Below are positions 1 to 6,762 of a stretch of 64,000 bases of DNA, piece after piece (within the stretch, counting starts at the first letter, position 1; the number at the start of each line of letters is the position of its first letter). The position numbers were made by a program, and so were the translations under genes. The notes below the pieces were generated by a model, which saw only the letters and a list, made by a program, of their open reading frames with translations, did not search any database and was not told where the DNA came from. Location of the stretch: positions 62,001 to 126,000 of the forward strand of contig JADJSY010000020.1 in the NCBI GenBank assembly GCA_016711435.1, given 5' to 3'. Source of the stretch: Lewinellaceae bacterium (GTDB taxonomy: Bacteria > Bacteroidota > Bacteroidia > Chitinophagales > Saprospiraceae).

Positions 1-1
1 C

Positions 2-46
2 AAACAGCCGAAAATTATGGAGGATGAGCCGGGTTGGGGGGACTAA
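2..46 (+). CDS. Possible C-terminal end of a gene entering from the left edge
   Basis: One frame is open from the window edge to a TAA at 44-46 and reads KQPKIMEDEPGWGD. The composition looks like a plausible hydrophilic tail, and it would converge on the next gene, whose stop lies two bases further on. Only 14 codons are visible, so this is a weak call; another frame is open for only 8 codons. Confidence 0.3.
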   Translation, partial: KQPKIMEDEPGWGD

Positions 47-47
47 T

Positions 48-596
48 CTAAAAGGCAAAACAAAAAATGTCCACTATCATTGGAAATTTTCCAAAAGCAT
101 AATATTTTAGGAAAATGAAAAGACTCGCGACATCCACCATCGTTTTCAAAGCAATGAAAATGGGCTCGCGGCCTTCTTTGGTCACCAATGATTCGGGATC
201 GTCTTCGTCTTCCAGAACGGCTTCTTCGGCAAAAGCAATCAGGTCTTCCTGGTCGCTGTTTTCAAAAAATGGATCGAGCCGGTCGCGAAATTTTTTGCCG
301 GCACTGAGTTCCAGCATTTCGTAGTTTTTTTCTTCCGCTTCGCCGATCTGGTCTTCCGAAACGGCTTCCAGCGGCCCGTTGACTTTCACCGCCGCATTCC
401 AGGTAATGAGCGCGAGGTACTGCAGGTAGCCTTTTTCATCTTCGTGGAGCAAATCAAAATGTTCGCTGAAAAGCCAGGCGAAAAGCACCGGTTGCGCCTC
501 GGCAAAAGCCTCCATTTTTTGTTCGTACTGTTCATCGGAGTAGGTTTCCAACTCTTCGATAACGGCATCTATAATATCTTCCGAAACAAATTCCAT
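48..596 (-). CDS. Hypothetical acidic protein, 182 aa
   Basis: I do not recognise the family. The protein is strongly acidic in its N-terminal three quarters (many Glu/Asp, including an EDEDDPES stretch) and ends in a short hydrophobic, Phe-rich tail. The chosen ATG at 594-596 starts MEFVSEDIID; an in-frame ATG 126 nt upstream would add a basic, low-quality extension, so the internal start is preferred. It is monocistronic, convergent with a possible gene at the left edge. No signal peptide or clear transmembrane segment is visible at the N-terminus. Function unknown. Confidence 0.6.
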   Translation of the reverse strand: MEFVSEDIIDAVIEELETYSDEQYEQKMEAFAEAQPVLFAWLFSEHFDLLHEDEKGYLQYLALITWNAAVKVNGPLEAVSEDQIGEAEEKNYEMLELSAGKKFRDRLDPFFENSDQEDLIAFAEEAVLEDEDDPESLVTKEGREPIFIALKTMVDVASLFIFLKYYAFGKFPMIVDIFCFAF

Positions 597-933
597 ATTC
601 AAGTATTTGATAATCAGGTGAAAATATACGCGAGCAAGGTTTGAAATAAAACGGCAAGCGGCGAATGGCAAAATTTCATCCGATCCCTGGGTTTTATATT
701 GCCACTTGCCCTTTTGTTTCAAAGGGCCGGCAAACTTACAATTTTGAACGGCGTTGACAAAATTAAACCGCCTGACACATATCAGGAACCAGCCTGATGT
801 ACGATCTTTGTTACTTATTTTTATCCCGCCGGTTTTATTTCAATTCTGTACATACACGTCGAAGCGGCTTTGCTTCGGAGAACACTTGTGGTACAGTTTA
901 TGTTTATTGTTTACAAACGAGATACAACCTGCT
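597..933. other. Gap between divergent genes, no gene seen
   Basis: This 337-nt gap separates the acidic protein from the amidotransferase-like gene. It is AT-rich. Both neighbours can be extended into it in frame, but the extensions look non-coding in composition. No clean TAnnTTTG box or hairpin was found. Confidence 0.4.
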
Positions 934-1755
934 ATGACTCCTCTCCGTGCTGCACTGATCGACATGTACAATGGCGAATCCAACCGGGGTATACCGATGC
1001 TGAAAAATATCCTGCACCGCTATGCCGACGAACTAAGCTTCGATCACTTTGATGTGCGCGCCAAAACCGAAATACCTGACCTGTCCTACGATATTTATAT
1101 TTTCTCCGGCGGCCCCGGCGACCCGCTCGAAAGCGGCGGTCCCTGGCAGGCGCCGTTTTTCGACCTGATCAGTCAGTTATGGGAGCACAACCAGCAAACG
1201 GAAGAACCGGAAGCCAAAAAACACTGCTTTTTTATCTGCCATTCCTTTCAAATGGCCTGCCACCATTTCGATCTGGGCACAGTCACGGAGCGCTACAAAA
1301 TGTCGTTCGGCACCTACCCGGTACACAAAACCCATTCCGGCAAAGAAGAGCCGCTTTTTGAAGGGCTGTCTGATCCGTTTTATATCGCCGACTTCCGCCG
1401 TTTCCAGGTGGTTACGCCGAACAAGGCGCGCCTGAAGGAAATGGACGCTTCTATTTTGTGTCTGGAAAAATTGCGCCCGCACGTCCACTTCGAACGCGCC
1501 ATCATGGCGATTCGTTTCAGTCCTGAAATGATCGGCACCCAGTTTCACCCGGAAGCCGACCCGGAAGGTCTGCTTGCTTATTTTATGCAACCGGAACGCA
1601 AGGAATCTATTGTAGACGAACACGGGGAAGCGCGCTACAACCGGATGATCCACGACCTGGGCCATCCGCAAAAAATAAAACGTACCTTCGATACGCTCAT
1701 TCCCGGTTTTCTGGATCACGCGATCCGGGAACTTACTTTAGTTAACAGTTATTAG
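934..1755 (+). CDS. Class I glutamine amidotransferase-like protein
   Basis: The 273-aa protein has the class I glutamine amidotransferase layout: an SGGPGDP oxyanion-type turn at residues 58-64, a probable nucleophile Cys102 in ICHSFQMA, and His205 and Glu207 in GTQFHPEAD completing a Cys-His-Glu triad. The nucleophile elbow is CHSFQ rather than the usual CLGHQ or CxGxQ, so activity is likely but its substrate is not clear. No synthetase domain is fused or adjacent, which points to a stand-alone hydrolase related to GMP synthase-type GATase domains. The ATG at 934 (MTPLRAALID) is chosen because the family begins there; an in-frame start at 754 adds a non-homologous stretch. The last residues (VNSY) and stop lie inside the left arm of an inverted repeat. 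Confidence 0.75.
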   Translation: MTPLRAALIDMYNGESNRGIPMLKNILHRYADELSFDHFDVRAKTEIPDLSYDIYIFSGGPGDPLESGGPWQAPFFDLISQLWEHNQQTEEPEAKKHCFFICHSFQMACHHFDLGTVTERYKMSFGTYPVHKTHSGKEEPLFEGLSDPFYIADFRRFQVVTPNKARLKEMDASILCLEKLRPHVHFERAIMAIRFSPEMIGTQFHPEADPEGLLAYFMQPERKESIVDEHGEARYNRMIHDLGHPQKIKRTFDTLIPGFLDHAIRELTLVNSY

Positions 1756-1883
1756 TTATTGGTTATCAGGGGTGGAGGGGGACCATCTGTGCAGATGTCT
1801 TGTCATCCCATAAACGGGCTGACAAAAAATTTGCACAGATGGTCCCCTCCACCCCTGATAACTAATAACCGATAACCAGTAAC
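1741..1883. repeat. Long inverted repeat, GATAAC-arm class, copy 1
   Basis: Left arm 1741-1793 and right arm 1832-1883 are nearly complementary over about 52 bp with a 38-nt loop. The outer part is built of TTATTAG/TTATCAG units, the inner part of GGTGGAGGGGGACCATCTG. It fills the whole space between two convergent genes and overlaps the end of the left one. A related copy is at 34323-34460. It could act as a two-way terminator or 3'-end stabiliser. Confidence 0.85.
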
Positions 1884-2501
1884 TTATTTAAAGTCGAGAA
1901 TATTCAAATGCACCGGGCAAAACTCCGCGTCGTGCGGGTCATTGGAAGCGATCACCACCAGCCGGTCTTCCGCAAACTCCCGGATCAGGTTTTTATACCA
2001 TTCCACACCTTGCACATCTAAGTTGGTGGCAGGTTCGTCGAGCAACAAAACGGGCGTGTCGCAACAAATCGCGAGCGCTAATTTGACGCGTTGTTTCATG
2101 CCGGAGGAAAAAAAGCGGATTTCTTTGCTGCGCGCGCGCGGCAACGCCAGTATTTCGTAGAGCCTGGCAGGCGTCATGTCGGGTAGCATACGTTTCAGCC
2201 CTGCGTGAAATTTCAGGGCTTCTTCCAGGGTAAATTCTTCAATTAGTTCAATGTAAGGCGCCGCGTAACTCACCGAGCGGTAGACTACATCCGGCTCTGT
2301 TATTTTTCCATTTATTTCAAATGAAATACGCCCTTTGGAGGGAGAAAGGTGGCCGGAAAGCACTTTCAGCAAAGTGGATTTGCCCGAGCCGTTGGGGCCT
2401 AACACCGCATAACGACCAGGGCTTTCAAACGTATAATCAATGCCCCGGAAAATCCATTCGAGGCGATAGCGTTTGCCCGTATTTTGTAGGCGAATCATCA
2501 T
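1884..2501 (-). CDS. ABC transporter ATP-binding protein
   Basis: This 205-aa single nucleotide-binding domain has a Walker A motif GPNGSGKST (residues 35-43), an ABC signature FSSGMKQ (131-137) and Walker B VLLLDEP (151-157). The usual switch histidine is not obvious: the segment reads ASNDPHD, with Asn near 187 at that place. The short length and CcmA-like look suggest an ATPase for a small exporter. No permease lies next to it, so the partner must be encoded elsewhere. Its ATG overlaps the lpxA stop codon by four bases (ATGA), so it is translationally coupled to lpxA and may serve the envelope. Substrate unknown. Confidence 0.85.
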   Translation of the reverse strand: MMIRLQNTGKRYRLEWIFRGIDYTFESPGRYAVLGPNGSGKSTLLKVLSGHLSPSKGRISFEINGKITEPDVVYRSVSYAAPYIELIEEFTLEEALKFHAGLKRMLPDMTPARLYEILALPRARSKEIRFFSSGMKQRVKLALAICCDTPVLLLDEPATNLDVQGVEWYKNLIREFAEDRLVVIASNDPHDAEFCPVHLNILDFK

Positions 2502-3325
2502 CCTTCCTGCTGTGTATCTCCCGCTTTGCCGGAGCCGCTGACGGTGCGGAAACCTTTCATCAAGCCGCGTTTGGCATCGCGTACAAAATCTGTAATTTGT
2601 GTCCGGTAAGCAGACTCGGGCAATTCCTTTTCTATGGTAGTCAACGCTTTGCGCACGCTGAGGCCCCGCACAAACAGAATGCGGTAGATGTCTTCAATGT
2701 GGTGCATATCCTCCTTGCTAAAGCCGCGGCGGCGCAGACCGAGCGAGTTGATGCCCACATAAGAAAGCGGTTCGCGGGCGGCTGTAACGAAGGGCGGCAC
2801 ATCTTTCCGAACCAGGGAGCCGCCGCCGATCATTGCCTGTTCGCCAATACGTACAAACTGATGAACGGCCACCAGGCCGCCCAGGGTAGCATTGCGCCCG
2901 ATGTCGATATGGCCTGCCAGCGTGACGTTATTGGCCAGGATACAACGTTCTGCAATAAAACAATCGTGCGCCACATGGACATACGCCATCAACAGGCAGT
3001 TGTCGCCGATAGAAGTGGTATTTGCAGCGCTGGTTCCCCGGTTCAGGGTGCAACATTCCCGTACAGTTACGTTATTGCCAATGACGAGGGTGGTGGGTTC
3101 GTTTTTATATTTCAGGTCTTGCGGAATAGCGCTGATGACCGCGCCGGGGAAAATGCGGCAGCTTTCACCGATGCGCGCACCGTTGAGAATATTCACATTT
3201 GAACCGATCCAGCAATTATCGCCGATGACGACATCCTCTTCAATGTATGTAAAAGGGCCGATGGTGACGTTTTTACCAATTTTTGCGTTGGGGTGTATCA
3301 CCCGTAAGCCGTCAGTGTAACTCAT
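2498..3325 (-). CDS. lpxA: Acyl-ACP:UDP-N-acetylglucosamine O-acyltransferase LpxA
   Basis: LpxA transfers an acyl chain from acyl-ACP to UDP-GlcNAc, the first step of lipid A synthesis, in the cytosol. The 275-aa protein shows the left-handed beta-helix hexapeptide pattern through the N-terminal two thirds (IGKNVTIGP, IGDNCWIGS, IGESCRI and similar), the GGLVAVHQFVRIG segment of the family, and the catalytic-type histidine in AYVHVAHDC (His120). A helical C-terminal domain follows. It lies 61 nt downstream of lpxC-fabZ on the same strand and overlaps the ABC ATPase start by four bases, giving an lpxC/fabZ-lpxA-ABC operon. The last ten residues (GKAGDTQQEG) are a non-conserved tail. Confidence 0.96.
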   Translation of the reverse strand: MSYTDGLRVIHPNAKIGKNVTIGPFTYIEEDVVIGDNCWIGSNVNILNGARIGESCRIFPGAVISAIPQDLKYKNEPTTLVIGNNVTVRECCTLNRGTSAANTTSIGDNCLLMAYVHVAHDCFIAERCILANNVTLAGHIDIGRNATLGGLVAVHQFVRIGEQAMIGGGSLVRKDVPPFVTAAREPLSYVGINSLGLRRRGFSKEDMHHIEDIYRILFVRGLSVRKALTTIEKELPESAYRTQITDFVRDAKRGLMKGFRTVSGSGKAGDTQQEG

Positions 3326-3386
3326 GCAACAGAATAGTTGTAGTGCCTATGCGGTGTAGCACCGGTGGTTTTGCTTTGATTTTGAC

Positions 3387-4796
3387 CTATCCTTCCGTTC
3401 CGCTTTCTTTTACCCTGCGGACGATCTGGGCAGTGAGTTCACCTTCGCTGACAATTTTATTGCCTACATAAGCGGTTCCCTGCATGTGTACGATGCCCCT
3501 GCGGATGGGTTCGATCAGTTCCATTTTAAGGATTAAAGTATCGCCAGGAACTACCTTGGCTTTAAATTTGGTATTGTCAATTTTCAGGAAATAAGTATCC
3601 CAATTGCCTTTATCCGGCACATTTTGCAGCGCAAGTATACCGCCTGTTTGTGCCAGGGCTTCCACCTGAAGTACGCCCGGGAACACCTGATTGCCCGGGA
3701 AGTGCCCTTGGAAAAAGGCTTCGTTCAGGGTGATATTTTTAACGCCTACCACATGGGTATCGCTGATTTCGATTATTTTATCAACCATCAAAAACGGCAA
3801 CCGGTGCGGAAGTAATTCCATGACGGCATTGACATCGTAAACAGGTTCTTTTTCCGGGTCGTATTTCGGGATACCCAGCAAACGGCGTTTTTCAATGTAA
3901 TGTTTTTTCAGGATTTTGGCAAATTCGACATTCGCCGTATGCCCGGGTTTGGTTGCCACAATTTTGCCCCGGATGGGTTTGCCGATCAAGGCCAGGTCGC
4001 CGATCACATCTAACAGTTTGTGCCGGGCGGGTTCGTTTTGAAAATGCAGTTTAACCGTATTCAGCACCCCTTCGGCATCCACATTGATGCTTGATTTGCC
4101 CATTTTTTTGGCCAGGGCGTCCAATTCTTCCTGTTCCATCCGGCGGTCGGCAATCACAATGGCATTGTCCATATCGCCGCCTTTGATCAAACCTATTTCC
4201 AGCAGTTTTTCCAGTTCGTGGACAAAAACGAAAGTGCGGCAGGGCGCTATTTCAGTGATATAATTGTCCATACCGTGCAGCGAGGCGAATTGTTGTCCCA
4301 GCACCCTGGAGTTAAAATCGATCATCACCGTCGCCTCAAAATCGTCGGCAGGAAGCGCCAGCAATTCTGTCCCGGTCACTTCATCTCTGTACGAAATAGG
4401 CTCGGTTATTATAAAATATTCGCGTTCGGCGTCTAATTCACTGCGACCCGCCTGGAGCAGGGCTTCTACAAAAGGCATGGAAGTGCCATCCATGATGGGC
4501 ATTTCCGGGCCGTCTACCTCAATAATAACATTGTCGATATGCAGGCCCGTCAGCGCCGACAACACATGTTCGACGGTTGAAACCTGCGCTTCTCCGTTTT
4601 TCAGCGTGGTACCCCTATTGGTAGAAATCACCAATTTCACATCCGCCGGGATAATGGGTTGTTCCGGTAAATCAATGCGTTGGAAACGAAAACCGTGATT
4701 GGCGTCAGCCGGTTTGAAAGTAAGGGTGACCGCTTTGCCGGTGTGTAAACCGACGCCGTGAACGGAGGCCGGACGTTGAATGGTAGATTGTTTCAT
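3387..4796 (-). CDS. lpxC/fabZ: Bifunctional UDP-3-O-acyl-GlcNAc deacetylase / 3-hydroxyacyl-ACP dehydratase (LpxC-FabZ)
   Basis: The 469-aa protein joins two lipid A/fatty acid enzymes. Residues 1 to about 310 are LpxC, the zinc deacetylase of lipid A synthesis: zinc ligands are expected at His77 (EHVLSALTG), His259 and Asp263 (HKLLDVIGD), and the active-site histidine at 286 (PGHTANVEF). Residues about 325-469 are a FabZ hot-dog dehydratase with catalytic His365 in FFQGHFPGN and Glu379 in LQVEALAQTGG. This fusion is characteristic of Bacteroidota and couples lipid A commitment to 3-hydroxyacyl supply. The ATG at 4796 (MKQSTIQRPA) is chosen; a longer in-frame start would run through an unrelated stretch. 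It is the first gene of an operon with lpxA. Confidence 0.96.
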   Translation of the reverse strand: MKQSTIQRPASVHGVGLHTGKAVTLTFKPADANHGFRFQRIDLPEQPIIPADVKLVISTNRGTTLKNGEAQVSTVEHVLSALTGLHIDNVIIEVDGPEMPIMDGTSMPFVEALLQAGRSELDAEREYFIITEPISYRDEVTGTELLALPADDFEATVMIDFNSRVLGQQFASLHGMDNYITEIAPCRTFVFVHELEKLLEIGLIKGGDMDNAIVIADRRMEQEELDALAKKMGKSSINVDAEGVLNTVKLHFQNEPARHKLLDVIGDLALIGKPIRGKIVATKPGHTANVEFAKILKKHYIEKRRLLGIPKYDPEKEPVYDVNAVMELLPHRLPFLMVDKIIEISDTHVVGVKNITLNEAFFQGHFPGNQVFPGVLQVEALAQTGGILALQNVPDKGNWDTYFLKIDNTKFKAKVVPGDTLILKMELIEPIRRGIVHMQGTAYVGNKIVSEGELTAQIVRRVKESGTEG

Positions 4797-4883
4797 AAAA
4801 CCTAAAAAAGATTCGAGGGGTAAAAGTACAATGCAGCAACCGAAATGACGGGGTTTGTTGTGTTCTTGTTCAAGTTGGTGTAA

Positions 4884-4978
4884 AAAAGGAACACGGATTG
4901 GAGGGAGGAGACACGGATTATCCGAAGATTTCCATTTAAAAAAATCCGTGTCTCCTCCCTCCAATCCGTGTTCCTTTT
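4884..4978. repeat. Perfect 36-bp inverted repeat with ATCCGTGT units
   Basis: Arms 4884-4919 and 4943-4978 are exact reverse complements (36 bp each, 23-nt loop). The arms contain two units of ATCCGTGT flanking a GGAGGGAGG core. It lies between recR and lpxC-fabZ, just after the recR stop. The same ATCCGTGT..AATCCGTGTTCC wording recurs in the loop of the repeat at 6620-6741. It may terminate recR transcription, though no clean T-tract follows on the minus strand. Confidence 0.9.
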
Positions 4979-4985
4979 ACAACCG

Positions 4986-5612
4986 TCATTTTTCAATACC
5001 AGATCCACCCCCTGAATAGGGTATTCTGGTCACGATGGAGCGCCCCAGCGTCAGTTCGTCGGCATATTCCAGGTCGCCGCCGAATGACACGCCCCGTGCA
5101 ATCGTACTGCACCGAATACCCGATACCTGAAGTTTTTTGGAAAGATAATAAATCGTTGTTTCTCCTTCAATCGTCGGGCTGATCGCCATAATGACTTCTT
5201 TTATTTCCCCTTGCTGCACCCGTTGCATCAAAGTTTCCATATTCAGATCGCCCGGTCCGATACCTTCTATGGGTGAAATGATGCCACCCAAAACATGGTA
5301 TAATCCGCGGTATTGATTCGTATCTTCGATGGCCATCAGGTCGCGCACATTTTCCACGATACAAACGAGACTGCGGTCGCGGCGCGGATCGCTGCAAACA
5401 TGACAGGTATCGGTATCAGAAAGGTTGTGACAAATTTGGCAGGCATGAATACCTTCGCGCATGGCCGAGAGGGCCGAAGTGAATTGTTCGGTCGCTGTTT
5501 TATCCTGTTTGAGCAGATGCAACACCAGGCGCAGGGCGGTTTTCCGGCCAATGCCTGGCAAGGATGCAAAAGCGTCGACTGCTTTTTCGATGAGCTTGGA
5601 GGAAAATACCAT
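4986..5612 (-). CDS. recR: Recombination mediator RecR
   Basis: RecR works with RecO (also in this window at 9272) to load RecA on SSB-coated single-stranded DNA at gaps. The 208-aa protein has the helix-hairpin-helix LPGIGRKTALRLV near residues 18-30, a four-cysteine zinc motif (CQICHNL...CHVC, roughly 57-71), and a Toprim domain (roughly 80-175) with the GGIISPIEGIGPGDL segment. The start ATG is directly preceded by a GATAAC-type repeat element. The gene is followed by a perfect inverted repeat. recR and recO on opposite strands 4 kb apart are not co-transcribed. Confidence 0.96.
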   Translation of the reverse strand: MVFSSKLIEKAVDAFASLPGIGRKTALRLVLHLLKQDKTATEQFTSALSAMREGIHACQICHNLSDTDTCHVCSDPRRDRSLVCIVENVRDLMAIEDTNQYRGLYHVLGGIISPIEGIGPGDLNMETLMQRVQQGEIKEVIMAISPTIEGETTIYYLSKKLQVSGIRCSTIARGVSFGGDLEYADELTLGRSIVTRIPYSGGGSGIEK

Positions 5613-5943
5613 AGGTAGTTATCGGTTATTAGTTATTGGTTATCAGTGTTCATAATCAAGCATTTGCAAAGAATTTAGCCAAAACTAATTTAAGCAAAAG
5701 GGAAAAAAAGGGCAAAATTGCAAAGGGGAAGAGTAATGTAAATCAATGTGTTACAAAAGATTTAGGATTAACTAATTTTGCACACCTTCATACATGCGCA
5801 ACGTTAATTTTTGTGCAAAAATAAGCAATGTCGCCGCTATGTAAAGGGCAAAATTGCAAAGGGCAAAAGGCAATGCAAATGCTTGATGATGAACACTGAT
5901 AACTAATAACGGATAACGGATAACAACTTAAGGATAACCAGTT
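5613..5943. repeat. Two inverted GATAAC start-codon elements between divergent genes, one interrupted
   Basis: This 331-nt gap holds two copies of the GATAAC/AATAAC element in opposite orientation, each ending just before the start codon of its neighbour (recR to the left, the PrsW-like gene to the right). The left copy (about 5617-5787) is interrupted: AACTAATTT occurs at 5683-5691 and again at 5770-5778, enclosing 78 nt rich in GGGCAAA units. Uninterrupted copies elsewhere lack this segment. The right copy is at about 5870-5935 and carries its own GGGCAAAAGGCAA run before it. Confidence 0.75.
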
Positions 5944-6657
5944 TTGACCGCTTTTTTATTACTACTCTTCGCTGTTTTACCCGGCCTGCTGCTCAGCTAT
6001 GCTGTTTTCAGGGCGGATAAGTATGAACACGAAAGTGCTGCGGCGCTGACGCTTTGCTTTGGGCTGGGCGCGGCAGCCACTTTACCGGCGATCGTTTTTG
6101 AAAAGTGGGTGTATCCCGACACAGGGCTGGAAAACCTGAGCGCCTGGAAAATGGTGCTGGTCGCTTTCGGCGCCGTTGCATTCAATGAAGAGTTGTTCAA
6201 ACTACTGGCCCTGCTGGTCGGCGCTTTCCCCTGGCGCTACTTCAACGAACCAATGGATGGCATCGTATATGCTGTGCTGGTGGCTATGGGTTTTGCGACT
6301 ACCGAAAACATCCTGTATATCAACCGCTTTGGCGGCGAACCTTTGTTGCTGCGCGCTTTTACAGCCGTTCCTGCGCACCTGGTTTTTGGCATTGTGATGG
6401 GTTATTATGCCGGATTAGCCAAATTTAACCCCGACAAAAGAAATACTTTATTGTTGCTCGGCTTCGGTTTGGCGGTACTCATTCACGGTGCGTATGACCT
6501 GTTGATCCTGCAAAAATCATCCGATTGGCTCATCGTGCTGGCTTCCGTCGCGTTGTACCTTTGTCTTTTTTACTGCGGGGAGTTGGTAAGGATACACCAG
6601 GATAGCTCACCTTTTAGAAAGAGGGATGAGGAAACAGGAATGAGGGATGAGGGATGA
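5944..6657 (+). CDS. PrsW-like intramembrane metalloprotease
   Basis: The 237-aa protein is almost entirely hydrophobic, with about seven to eight predicted membrane segments. It carries the PrsW/CPBP-type motifs: NEELFK (double glutamate, near residue 81), GFATTENILY (near 118), a conserved His in VPAHLVFG and another in LIHGAYD. In Firmicutes PrsW cleaves an anti-sigma factor; here only membership of the family is supported. The start appears to be TTG at 5944 because the first in-frame ATG would remove the first membrane segments. The last residues (about RKRDEETGMRDEG) and the stop are encoded by a GGGATGAGG-type repeat, so the original C-terminus has probably been overwritten. Confidence 0.8.
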   Translation: MTAFLLLLFAVLPGLLLSYAVFRADKYEHESAAALTLCFGLGAAATLPAIVFEKWVYPDTGLENLSAWKMVLVAFGAVAFNEELFKLLALLVGAFPWRYFNEPMDGIVYAVLVAMGFATTENILYINRFGGEPLLLRAFTAVPAHLVFGIVMGYYAGLAKFNPDKRNTLLLLGFGLAVLIHGAYDLLILQKSSDWLIVLASVALYLCLFYCGELVRIHQDSSPFRKRDEETGMRDEG

Positions 6658-6741
6658 GGGATGTTTGAAAATCCGTGTCCAATCCTTTCAATCCGTGTTC
6701 CATTTTTTCATCCCCCATCCCTCATTCCTCATTCCTCTTTT
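6620..6741. repeat. Inverted repeat with GAGGGATGAGG arms and ATCCGTGT core
   Basis: The left arm (about 6620-6662) is made of GAGGGATGAGG/AATGAGG units, the right arm (about 6706-6741) of CATCCCTCATTCCTC units. The loop holds AAATCCGTGTCCAATCC and AATCCGTGTTCC, matching the arms of the repeat at 4884-4978. The left arm encodes the end of the PrsW-like protein. Confidence 0.8.
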
Positions 6742-6762
6742 TAAAACACTCCAGATATCTAC

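Noticed and set aside
2321..3202. 293-codon open frame opposite lpxA and the ABC ATPase
   Set aside because: Antisense to two clear genes and spanning their junction; no domain or plausible start.
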